Origin: Streptomyces orinoci
GTDB taxonomy: Bacteria; Actinomycetota; Actinomycetes; Streptomycetales; Streptomycetaceae
NCBI RefSeq assembly: GCF_003121295.1
Contig: NZ_PHNC01000031.1
Coordinates: 498,439 to 562,438, forward strand
Direction: 5' to 3'
DNA length: 64,000 nt
Part shown: positions 33,644 to 41,567 of the stretch, piece after piece
Layout: the number at the start of each line of letters is the position of its first letter
Position numbering within the stretch: position 1 is the stretch's first letter
Translations under genes and position numbers: made by a program
Notes under the pieces: generated by a model
Told to the model about the DNA's origin: nothing
Seen by the model: only the letters and a program-made list of their open reading frames with translations
The model's database searches: none

Positions 33644-34443
33644 ACGAGGAGTTCGCCCGTCAACTGCGCGAAGCCGCCGAGGCTCACCGGCCCGACCGCG
33701 CGAGGATGCTGGCCCGGGTGCAACGCGGCATGGCCGGCCCCGCCGTCCGGCACCGTGCATGGCCGTTGACGAGGTCCGGGACCGGAGTCGCGTTCGCCGG
33801 TCTGGCCGCCGTCGGCGTCCTGGCGACCGGCGGTCTCGCCGTCGCGGCCATCGTCGCCGGCTCGTCGCCGTCGGCCACCGTGCCCGCACCCGCCACCCCG
33901 TCCCCGACCGCCGGCTCCTCGCAACCGGCCTCGGACCGCCCCACCCGGGTCGGGCCGCCCCCGGTCACCACCCCGGAGAGCTCACGCCCGGCTCCGCGGG
34001 CCACCAGTCCTTCGCCGACCGCCAGTCCTTCGCCGGCCATCGGCGACAGCCAGAAAGGGGCTCTGTGGTCGGCCGGATCGGTGGACCCGCACAGCAATGT
34101 CTACTGGACGCAGAGCAACCTCGTCCTCAAGACCACCCAGCCGCTCACCTCGCTCACGGTCGAGATGCGGTTTGCGCAGACCGGCGGGGTGCAGAGCACC
34201 GGTAGCTGGCAGACGCTGCCGGGTGGTGACTTCACGGTGAGCGTCCAGGAGGCCGGCGGCACGCTGGTCTACCGCTGGGTCCTCAAGCCGGGTCTGACCG
34301 TGCCGGCCGGGAGCCATGAGTTTGCCGCCCAGTTCAACCATGCCGCCGGCGTCCGCAGTGCCGCGGGCGACGGCTACCGCGTGGACGGGCAGGGGCCGGG
34401 CGGCTCCGCGTCGGTCCGGGGAGGGTTCGTTCCGGCCCGGTGA
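33640..34443 (+). CDS. Membrane-anchored partner of the ECF sigma factor, possible sensor
   Basis: A 267-residue protein with a short cytoplasmic N-terminus (about residues 1-45, NEEFARQLREAAEAHRPDRARM), one membrane helix (about 50-75), a Pro/Ser/Thr-rich outside linker (75-130) and an outside domain of about 130 residues rich in beta strand, with several Trp and Tyr (VYWTQSNLVLKTTQPLTSLTVEMRF begins it, trimmed to VYWTQSNLVLK). It has no zinc anti-sigma motif. Translational coupling to the sigma gene suggests it restrains or tunes the sigma factor, and the outside domain might sense polysaccharide; both are inference. Confidence 0.68.
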   Translation: MNEEFARQLREAAEAHRPDRARMLARVQRGMAGPAVRHRAWPLTRSGTGVAFAGLAAVGVLATGGLAVAAIVAGSSPSATVPAPATPSPTAGSSQPASDRPTRVGPPPVTTPESSRPAPRATSPSPTASPSPAIGDSQKGALWSAGSVDPHSNVYWTQSNLVLKTTQPLTSLTVEMRFAQTGGVQSTGSWQTLPGGDFTVSVQEAGGTLVYRWVLKPGLTVPAGSHEFAAQFNHAAGVRSAAGDGYRVDGQGPGGSASVRGGFVPAR

Positions 34444-34483
34444 ACGTGGGGCCGGCGGCCGTGAAAATGCCTCCCCCGATCGA

Positions 34484-34515
34484 GGCAACCTTTGTGCCAC
34501 TGGCGGCAACTGACG
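34484..34515 (+). promoter_or_regulatory. ECF-type promoter motif, copy B
   Basis: GGCAACCTTT begins at 34484 and GGCAACTGAC at 34505, the same 21-base period as copies A and C. The start codon of the GH10-RICIN-GH62 gene is 45 bases downstream. Confidence 0.65.
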
Positions 34516-34556
34516 GGCAGTCGGGGCCGGTTGGAGCCCCGCTGTGCCAGGAGGAC

Positions 34557-36968
34557 ATGCCGTTGTCACACCAGAACCGCTCCCATCGTCGCCGTCCGGC
34601 CACCCGCCGCGTACTCGCCGCCGCCGTGGTCCTCGCCGCCGCGGGTGCCGCCGTACCCCTGGTCGCTCAGGCCGCACACCCGCCGAATGCCGGCACGCTT
34701 GCCGCTGCGGCGGCCGGCAGCGGCCGCTACTTCGGTACGGCGGTGTCCTCGGGCAAGCTCGGGGACCCGGCGTACTCCGGCATTCTCGACCGGGAATTCG
34801 ACATGGTCACCCCGGAGAACGAGATGAAGTGGGACACCACCGAGCCTTCCCGCGGGGTGTTCCACTTCGCCCCCGCCGACTCGATCACCGGCCACGCCGC
34901 CGCGCACCGGCAGCGGGTGCGCGGCCACACCCTGGTGTGGCACCGGCAGCTGCCCGGCTGGGTCGGATCCATCACCGACCCGAACGCGCTGCGCAGCGTG
35001 CTGGACAACCACATCACCACCGAGATGAGCCACTTCAAGGGCAAGATCTACGCCTGGGACGTGGTCAACGAGGCCTTCGCCGACGGCTCCTCACAGCACC
35101 GCGGCTCGGTCTTCCAGAATGTGCTCGGCAATGGCTTCATCGAGGAAGCCTTCCGCACCGCCCGGAAGGCCGACCCCTCGGCCAAGCTCTGCTACAACGA
35201 CTACAACACCGAGAACTGGACCGATGCCAAGACGCAGGGCGTCTATGCGATGGTCAAGGACTTCAAGTCCCGCGGTGTGCCCATCGACTGCGTCGGCTTC
35301 CAGAGCCACTTCGGCGCCGGCGGCCCCCCGGCAAGCTTCCGCACCACCCTGGCCAACTTCGCCGCTCTGGGCGTGGACGTCCAGATCACCGAGCTCGACA
35401 TCGCTCAGGCGTCGCCTGCCGCGTACGCCAACGCCGCCCGGGCGTGCATAAACGTCGCCCGCTGCAAGGGCATCACGGTGTGGGGCATCCGGGACAGCGA
35501 CTCCTGGCGCACCGGTGAGAACCCGCTGCTGTTCGACGCGGCCGGCAACAAGAAGCCCGCCCACCGCGCGGTGCTCACCGCCCTGGGCGGCAGCAGCAAC
35601 GGCACAGCGGACGGGGGCATCACCTCCGGCGCGGTCTACACCCTCTCCGGCGTGGCCGCCGGACGCGTTCTCGACGAGCCCGCGGGACAGAACGGCAACG
35701 GCACCCCGCTCCAGGTGTGGGACGCCAACGGCCGGGCCGCCAACCAGCAGTGGCGGGCCGTCCGTAACGATGACGGCTCCTACACGCTGACCAACGTCGC
35801 CGGCGGCCGGGTACTGGAGGAGCCGGGCGGCCGGACGGGCAAGGGGACGAGGGCGGAGGTCCGGGACGCCAACGGCGGCGCCAACCAGCACTGGCGGGCC
35901 GTTCGCAACAGTGATGGCTCGTACACGCTCATCAATGCGGCCAGCGGCCGGGCGCTGGAGACCCCCGGCGGCCGGACCGCCAACGGCACTCCCGTCCGGA
36001 CCGGGAAGGCCAACGGCGGCGCCAACCAGCACTGGAACTTCTGGCCGGCCGCGCCGACGGGCGGCACCTGTGACCTTCCCTCGACATACCGGTGGACATC
36101 GACGGGTGCGTTGGCGCAGCCGGCGAACGGGTGGGCCGCGGTCAAGGACTTCACCGATGTGGTGTTCAACGGCAAGCACCTGGTCTATGCGTCGAATGTG
36201 TCGGGCTCGTCCTATGGCTCGATGATGTTCGGCCCCTTCAAGGACTGGTCGGACATGGCATCGGCCCGCCAGACCGGGATGGGCCAGATCGCGGTGGCGC
36301 CCACGCTGTTCTACTTCGCGCCCAAGAAGATCTGGGTACTGGCGTACCAGTGGGGTGGGTGGCCCTTCAGCTACCGCACATCGAGCGATCCCACGAACCC
36401 CAATGGCTGGTCCGCGCCGCAGCCGCTGTTCACCGGAAGCGTCCCCCACTCCGCACCGATCGACCAGACCCTGATCGGTGACGGCCGGAACATGTACCTG
36501 TTCTTCGCCGGTGACAACGGCAAGATCTACCGGGCGAGCATGCCGATCGGGAACTTCCCGGGCAACTTCGGCTCCTCGTATACGACGGTCCTGAGCGGCC
36601 CGACAAAGGACCTGTTCGAGGCGCCGCAGGTCTACAAGGTCCAGGGCCGGAACCAGTACCTCATGATCGTCGAGGCTCGGGGTGCGAATGAGCAGCGTTA
36701 CTTCCGCTCGTTCACGGCCTCTGCCCTGAGCGGTTCATGGACCCCGCAGGCCGCAAGCGAGAGCAACCCCTTCGCGGGCAAGGCCAACAGCGGTGCCACC
36801 TGGACCAACGACATCAGCCATGGCGACCTGGTCCGCAACAACCCCGACCAGACCATGACCATCGACCCCTGTCACCTGCAGTTCCTCTACCAGGGGAAGT
36901 CCCCCGCCGCGACCGGCCCCTACGACCGGCTGCCGTGGCGGCCGGGCCTGCTCACCCTGCAGCGCTGA
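34557..36968 (+). CDS. Secreted GH10 xylanase - RICIN lectin - GH62 arabinofuranosidase fusion
   Basis: An 803-residue three-module enzyme for arabinoxylan. A signal peptide (1 to about 40, start RSHRRRPATRRVL) precedes GH10 (about 45-345) with acid/base Glu172 in WDVVNEAF and nucleophile Glu279 in ITELDIA. A CBM13/RICIN trefoil (about 358-497) shows three Q-x-W repeats (NQQWRAVRN, NQHWRAVRN, NQHWNFW). GH62 (about 505-803) begins CDLPSTYRWTSTG and includes FTDVVFNGKHLVYAS and a C-terminal DPCHLQFLYQG. The first module cuts the xylan chain and the last removes arabinose side groups. The ATG at 34557 has CAGGAGG upstream. Transcription probably uses motif B. Confidence 0.93.
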   Translation: MPLSHQNRSHRRRPATRRVLAAAVVLAAAGAAVPLVAQAAHPPNAGTLAAAAAGSGRYFGTAVSSGKLGDPAYSGILDREFDMVTPENEMKWDTTEPSRGVFHFAPADSITGHAAAHRQRVRGHTLVWHRQLPGWVGSITDPNALRSVLDNHITTEMSHFKGKIYAWDVVNEAFADGSSQHRGSVFQNVLGNGFIEEAFRTARKADPSAKLCYNDYNTENWTDAKTQGVYAMVKDFKSRGVPIDCVGFQSHFGAGGPPASFRTTLANFAALGVDVQITELDIAQASPAAYANAARACINVARCKGITVWGIRDSDSWRTGENPLLFDAAGNKKPAHRAVLTALGGSSNGTADGGITSGAVYTLSGVAAGRVLDEPAGQNGNGTPLQVWDANGRAANQQWRAVRNDDGSYTLTNVAGGRVLEEPGGRTGKGTRAEVRDANGGANQHWRAVRNSDGSYTLINAASGRALETPGGRTANGTPVRTGKANGGANQHWNFWPAAPTGGTCDLPSTYRWTSTGALAQPANGWAAVKDFTDVVFNGKHLVYASNVSGSSYGSMMFGPFKDWSDMASARQTGMGQIAVAPTLFYFAPKKIWVLAYQWGGWPFSYRTSSDPTNPNGWSAPQPLFTGSVPHSAPIDQTLIGDGRNMYLFFAGDNGKIYRASMPIGNFPGNFGSSYTTVLSGPTKDLFEAPQVYKVQGRNQYLMIVEARGANEQRYFRSFTASALSGSWTPQAASESNPFAGKANSGATWTNDISHGDLVRNNPDQTMTIDPCHLQFLYQGKSPAATGPYDRLPWRPGLLTLQR

Positions 36969-37017
36969 CCCGCCTGCCGCACGGTGATCGCGACCGGGTG
37001 CGGCCGGCCGGCACCGC

Positions 37018-37049
37018 GGGCGGAACGGCGCGTACCCGCCGTTCCGCCC
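37018..37049. terminator. Bidirectional terminator between xylanase and GH74 genes
   Basis: A perfect 13-base stem, GGGCGGAACGGCG at 37018-37030 with its complement at 37037-37049 and a six-base loop, lies in the 95-base gap between two convergent stops. Confidence 0.82.
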
Positions 37050-37063
37050 ACGGGCCGGATGGG

Positions 37064-39712
37064 TCAGGAGGGGTCGCCGTAAACCACGCCGCGGCCGTAG
37101 CCGCCCAGGTAGACCCGGCCGTATACATCGGGGTCGCCCGTGAGGACGCTGATGGCGCTCCCGCCGAACTGGTGCCGGTCGTCATTGATCCGGACCCAGG
37201 TCGAGCCGCCGTCAGTGGACCGGAGCAGCCCGCTGACGCCCTTCACCTTTCCGCTGAGGTAGAGGGCCTGGTAGCGGGCGCCCGGCGCGGCCTTGCCGAA
37301 GCCGACGGCGGTCGCCTGCTGCACACCGGCGACCTTGGTGAAGCTCGCCCCGGCATTGGTGGAGTGCTGGAGTCCATTGCCCCCGCCCGCGATCCACAGG
37401 TCACCGGCGACGCCCGGCACCGCCTTGAGCTGCCCGTCACCCAGACCGGTGGCCCGGGCGGTGAAGTGCTTCCCGCCGTCGGTGCTGGCGTAGAGGGTGC
37501 CGCCGCTGAGGGCGTAGAACGTGCTCGCCGCCGAACGGTCGGCGATCACGACCGCGTCCTTGGGCAGGCCCGAGACCGCCGCCCAGGACGCGCCGCGGTC
37601 AGTTGAGCGGAACGGCACCTGGCCGGCCGGGGTCCACACCACCGTTGCGCCATCGGCCGAGACGGCCGCGGAACCGCCGCCCGCGTCACCCACCGGCGCC
37701 GTCGCGAACGGCGCCCAGTTCGCTCCACCGTCGGTCGAGTAGGCGCCGTGCTGCGCGTTGCCGAGGCCGACGCGCACCATGAACTCCGGCTTCCGCTGTG
37801 CGAAGTCGAGGCCCGTGGTGTTGGTGAACTTCGGTCCGGTCAGTGCCTTGGCGGGGACCTTGGTCAGGTCGATGTGCCGGAATCCGCTGACATCGCCGAG
37901 CGCGCTGATCAGCGGGAGGCCCGGAGGCTTGATCAGCCCGAGCGCCACGGTCTCCTCCAGGCCCTTGGCCGGGATCGTCCAGTGCGTCGGCCGCCCGCTG
38001 TCCGCCGCGGTCACATCGGTGCTGCCCCATATGCCCGATCCGGTGCCGTACAGCACATGCCCGGAGTCGAAGGGGTCGATGGCCAGCGTGCCCATCCAGT
38101 GCCCGATGCCGGTACCCACATACGGTGCCGCGGAGTCGTCGCGCACCGAGGTCGCGCCGAGCGCCTTCCAGGTGGCGCCACCGTCGGTGGACCGGTAGAG
38201 CTCGTCGGAGGGCCACCAGCGGTCCAGCGTGGTGACCATCACCGTGGCCGGGTGCCGCGGATCGACCGCCAGGCCGGCGAAGCCATAACCGCCGCCGGAC
38301 GGCGAGGTGTTCTGCCAGGCCCCGGTGGCCGGTGTGTACTTCCACACCGATCCCGCCGTCACTCCGTTGGGGCCCGGTGTGTTGGTGTACGTCAGATAGA
38401 GCGAGCCGTCGCCGGACACCACCCCGTGCTGCGGCAGCTGCCCCGTCGGCCGGCCGGGGACGGCCTGCCAGGTGCTGCCGCCGTCGGTGGAGCGGTACAG
38501 GGAGGCGGTCTTGTCCGCCACGCCTGCATAGACCGTCTTGCTGCCCGGCCGGCCGAAGGTCACAAAGGACAGGCCGACGCCGCTGCTCGCACCGTCCTTG
38601 ACGGGGAAGCTGCCGACCTGGCTCCAGGTCGCGCCGTAGTCGGTGCTGCGCCAGAGGCCGTTCTTGCGGGTGCCCAGGTAGAGCCTGCTGTGGTCGGACG
38701 GGTCCACCACCAGCCGCTCACCCATCGACCGCCCGTCCTCGTTGCCGCCCAGCTTGAACGGCAGGTCGGTGCGCCGGAACGTCCGCCCCTGGTCGGTCGA
38801 GCGGAGGATCGCTCCATTGCCCGCCCACTCATTGGTGTAGGTGCCGCTCGCGAGGTACAGCCGGTTGGGATCGACCGGGTCGGTCGCCAGGCTCTCGATG
38901 CCCAGCAGGTTCCGGTCGGCATCACCGATCCAGTCGGTCAGCGGGATCCACTGGCCGGCGGCCGCGTCCCAGCGGTACGCGCCGCCGATATCGGTCCGGG
39001 CGTACAACAGGTCCTTACGGGTGGGGTTGAAGACCAGCCCGGTCACAAACCCGCCGCCGACGATCTGCGCGTTGTGCCAGGTGTATCCACTCCTGGGGGA
39101 TGCCTTCACCAGCCGCCACTGCTGGTTGGTACCGCTCCGGCCGGCGTACCGGGCGGATGGTCCGTCCGCACCGCTGCCGCCGCCCGACACATCCAGCACC
39201 ATCCCGCTTGTGCGGGAGACGAACTTCACCGCTCCGCCGCCCAGATGCTGCATCCGCCACTGCTGCGCGGCCGAACCGTGGTCGGTCTGCTGCTCGACGG
39301 TGGCGAGCGACTTGGACGTGGCGTCCCGCACTCCGATGACCTTGTGGGTGCTGCGGTTCTCCAGCTCGTAGTAGCCGTCCGCGGTCGGCCTCAGCCGCCA
39401 CTGCTGGCTCGCGGCATCGGCCTCGCGGCTCTCCTGCCGTATCCGGTCGCCGTCCGAGGCGTCCGTCCCGGGCACGCCCAGCGCCGTGTCGCCGCGGGCG
39501 GACACCAAGGTGTAGTAGTCGTCGGGATCCACCGTCGCGGCGTTCGAACCGGCCCGCACAAACAGCAGGCAGGGACCGAGTACGGCGGGCACCCCCAGTG
39601 CCAGGCTCAGCGTGGTCCAGCGCCGCCGGTGGCGCCCACGCGGGCGCCGTACGCCACCGGCCGCGTGCGCGCGCCGACGGCGGTCGCTCACCGTGGGATC
39701 CGTCTCTTTCAT
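37064..39712 (-). CDS. Secreted RICIN-GH74 xyloglucanase/endoglucanase
   Basis: An 882-residue secreted enzyme. An Arg-rich N-terminus and hydrophobic segment (about 32-55) form an export signal or anchor. A RICIN trefoil (about 65-203) has three QQWR repeats, and the rest is GH74, a two-domain seven-bladed propeller of BNR/Asp-box repeats (STDGGSTW, STDGGATW, STDGGKHF). Asp241 in RTDIGGAYRWD matches the GH74 catalytic base, and IDPFDSGHVLYGTG lies near the expected acid. It cuts the beta-1,4-glucan backbone of xyloglucan. The start at 39712 has AAGGAG; the frame runs 24 codons further. An N-terminal lectin module is unusual, since GH74 binding modules are usually C-terminal. Confidence 0.9.
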   Translation of the reverse strand: MKETDPTVSDRRRRAHAAGGVRRPRGRHRRRWTTLSLALGVPAVLGPCLLFVRAGSNAATVDPDDYYTLVSARGDTALGVPGTDASDGDRIRQESREADAASQQWRLRPTADGYYELENRSTHKVIGVRDATSKSLATVEQQTDHGSAAQQWRMQHLGGGAVKFVSRTSGMVLDVSGGGSGADGPSARYAGRSGTNQQWRLVKASPRSGYTWHNAQIVGGGFVTGLVFNPTRKDLLYARTDIGGAYRWDAAAGQWIPLTDWIGDADRNLLGIESLATDPVDPNRLYLASGTYTNEWAGNGAILRSTDQGRTFRRTDLPFKLGGNEDGRSMGERLVVDPSDHSRLYLGTRKNGLWRSTDYGATWSQVGSFPVKDGASSGVGLSFVTFGRPGSKTVYAGVADKTASLYRSTDGGSTWQAVPGRPTGQLPQHGVVSGDGSLYLTYTNTPGPNGVTAGSVWKYTPATGAWQNTSPSGGGYGFAGLAVDPRHPATVMVTTLDRWWPSDELYRSTDGGATWKALGATSVRDDSAAPYVGTGIGHWMGTLAIDPFDSGHVLYGTGSGIWGSTDVTAADSGRPTHWTIPAKGLEETVALGLIKPPGLPLISALGDVSGFRHIDLTKVPAKALTGPKFTNTTGLDFAQRKPEFMVRVGLGNAQHGAYSTDGGANWAPFATAPVGDAGGGSAAVSADGATVVWTPAGQVPFRSTDRGASWAAVSGLPKDAVVIADRSAASTFYALSGGTLYASTDGGKHFTARATGLGDGQLKAVPGVAGDLWIAGGGNGLQHSTNAGASFTKVAGVQQATAVGFGKAAPGARYQALYLSGKVKGVSGLLRSTDGGSTWVRINDDRHQFGGSAISVLTGDPDVYGRVYLGGYGRGVVYGDPS

Positions 39713-39828
39713 GGGGCCACTCCTTGCTTCGGCCCTGCCGCGCGCACCTTTTCGGCTCGGCGGTGCGATGGCGGCAGGCGGCATTGGGATCGGACGTCAG
39801 GGTGTGATCACCTTCGGGATCGCCCGTC

Positions 39829-39856
39829 AGTTGCCGCCGTTCCGGAAAAGGTTGCC
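39829..39856 (-). promoter_or_regulatory. ECF-type promoter motif, copy C
   Basis: On the minus strand GGCAACCTTTTCC starts at 39856 and GGCAACTGACGG at 39835, again a 21-base period. It lies 116 bases before the GH74 start codon, giving a longer leader than copies A and B. Confidence 0.65.
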
Positions 39857-39962
39857 GCGCCGGCCAGAGCGAACCGGGCACGCAGAGCCAGGCCCCTGCG
39901 CCGTCGAGCGCAGAGACGCCCGCCCCTGCAACGCCGGCCGGCATTTGGAAGCTGCGGGGGCG

Positions 39963-40691
39963 TTAAATGAGAGGCTCGCCCAAGGCGGCCAGGACTTCGT
40001 CGATGGTGCGGTCGAAGAGCGGTCCCGGGTCGGTGAGGGCGAAGTCGAGGTGGCCGAAGACCTCGACGGCGACGGCTCCGTAGAGGCGGGCCCAGCAGGC
40101 GACGAAGACGTAGATGGCCTCCAGGGGCACGGGTTCGCCGGAGAGGTGTTCGCGGACCTCCTCCAACTGGGCCGCCCAGGCAGGGTCCAGGCCGGTCGGC
40201 GGCTGGATGCCGCCGTTCCGCCACAGCTGGACCATGAGGTCGAGGATGACTCCGCCGAAGCGCCAGCCCGAGTCGTGCGCGGCGGTCCCGGGTGTGGTGT
40301 CGGTGTCGCTGACCGGCTTGGCGAACAGCAGCCCGAACTCGCGGGGATGGGCCAGCGCCCAGCGGCGCAGCTCCTGGCACACCTCGCGGAGCTGCCGGCC
40401 GGGTTCGGCGGCCGGATGGCGATCGCGGGCGGCGGCCAGGCTGTCGGCCAGTTCGTCGTAGAGGGACGAGGCCAGCGCCTGGATCAGATCCCGATGACCG
40501 GCGTAGTAGCGGTACAGGCCCGGCGCGGTCATGCCCATCTCGCGGGCGATGGCGCGCAGCGTGACGGCGGCCGGTCCTTCCTCGACCAGCAGCCGCCGGC
40601 CGGTGCGCAGGATCTCGGCCAGCGCCTCTTCGCGGACGCGGTGGCGGCGCCGGCCCGTGGAGGTTCCGGAGGTTCCTGGAGTGCTCTCCAC
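39963..40691 (-). CDS. TetR-family regulator of the darcynin/multicopper oxidase operon
   Basis: A 242-residue regulator with helix-turn-helix VTLRAIAREMGMTAPGLYRYYAGHRDL (core AIAREMGMTAPGLYRYY) and a TetR_C-like ligand domain. I start it at the GTG at 40691 behind GCAGGGCAGG; the frame runs 27 codons further, through two operator-like sites. It is divergent from a three-gene operon and most likely represses it and itself. Confidence 0.86.
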   Translation of the reverse strand: MESTPGTSGTSTGRRRHRVREEALAEILRTGRRLLVEEGPAAVTLRAIAREMGMTAPGLYRYYAGHRDLIQALASSLYDELADSLAAARDRHPAAEPGRQLREVCQELRRWALAHPREFGLLFAKPVSDTDTTPGTAAHDSGWRFGGVILDLMVQLWRNGGIQPPTGLDPAWAAQLEEVREHLSGEPVPLEAIYVFVACWARLYGAVAVEVFGHLDFALTDPGPLFDRTIDEVLAALGEPLI

Positions 40692-40722
40692 AGCGGCCTG
40701 CCCTGCCTTCCCACTTGACAAA

Positions 40723-40770
40723 GTTAACGCCTGTAACTTTAGCTCACTCCGGAAAGTTAACAGCGTTAGC
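40723..40770. promoter_or_regulatory. Paired TetR operator sites
   Basis: GTTAACGCCTGTAAC at 40723-40737 and GTTAACAGCGTTAGC at 40756-40770, the second being the reverse complement of a near-match to the first (11 of 15 bases), lie between the divergent TetR gene and the darcynin gene. Their AT-rich character stands out from the surroundings. Confidence 0.62.
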
Positions 40771-40791
40771 AACTACTCAGGGGGAGCTCTT

Positions 40792-41139
40792 ATGAAGTAC
40801 GGCATCGTCCTCACCTACACGGTCACCCAGCGATGGCTGGCGCTCTCCCGGGAGCAGCGCAACGCGATGCGCGCAACGCATCTGGAGCCGGTCTTCGCCA
40901 CCTACGCAGACCGGGTGAGGGCCCGCTTCTTCGACGCCGAGGCGTTCAACGGCCGCTTCTCGGACTTCGTCGTGCTGGAGACCGAGGACCTGGGCGCCTA
41001 CTACTTCCTGGTCGAGGGCCTGCGCGACACTCCCGTGGTCAGTGAGGGCTACCTGACCTTCGGCGAGATCTTCCTGGGCGTCGAGGACGGCTTCCAGGCG
41101 TACGAGCAGGCCCAGGGCAGCCGGACCGAATCCCGGTGA
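40792..41139 (+). CDS. Darcynin-family protein
   Basis: A 115-residue protein of the darcynin family: MKYGIVLTYTVTQRWLALSREQR at the start (core GIVLTYTVTQRWLAL), ARFFDAEAFNGRFSDFVVLE in the middle. The fold is probably a ferredoxin-like dimer; no activity is known. GGGGAG precedes the ATG at 40792. It is first in an operon with a membrane protein and a multicopper oxidase and overlaps the next gene by four bases. Confidence 0.8.
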   Translation: MKYGIVLTYTVTQRWLALSREQRNAMRATHLEPVFATYADRVRARFFDAEAFNGRFSDFVVLETEDLGAYYFLVEGLRDTPVVSEGYLTFGEIFLGVEDGFQAYEQAQGSRTESR

Positions 41140-41567
41140 GCGCGCGAGCGGGGTATGAGCGCCGCTGGCCGGTACGACTGCTGCGCGCCACGGCCGTACT
41201 CGTACTCCTGGACACGCTCCTCCAGGCGGCCCTGGCCGGCCTGTTCGTCACGGGCGATCTCGATCTGCTGGCCTGGCACGCGGCCAACGCCGGTGTGCTG
41301 AGCGCGCTCACGGTCGTCCAGACCGTGGTCGCGGTGGTTGTGTGGCGTCTGCTGCGCGCGCCGGGCGGGCCGGCGGCGGCGAGCGCGGTGCTCGCCTGCC
41401 TGGTGAGTGTGCAACAAGGGCTCGGTGAAGCCCGTGTGCTGGCGGCCCATATGCCGCTGGGGATGGCCATCTTCGGCTGCGCGACGGCCCTGACGTACTG
41501 GGCGTTCACCTATCGCACCAGCACCACGCCGCAGACCGGGCCGTCCATGGCGGAGGTGGCCGAGTGA
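41136..41567 (+). CDS. Four-helix membrane protein, unknown function
   Basis: A 143-residue membrane protein with about four helices (15-38, 45-70, 78-97, 105-125). The start codon overlaps the darcynin stop (GTGA) and its own stop overlaps the oxidase start, so all three are translationally coupled. No family motif is recognised; there are no obvious metal-binding clusters. Confidence 0.75.
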   Translation: MSARAGYERRWPVRLLRATAVLVLLDTLLQAALAGLFVTGDLDLLAWHAANAGVLSALTVVQTVVAVVVWRLLRAPGGPAAASAVLACLVSVQQGLGEARVLAAHMPLGMAIFGCATALTYWAFTYRTSTTPQTGPSMAEVAE

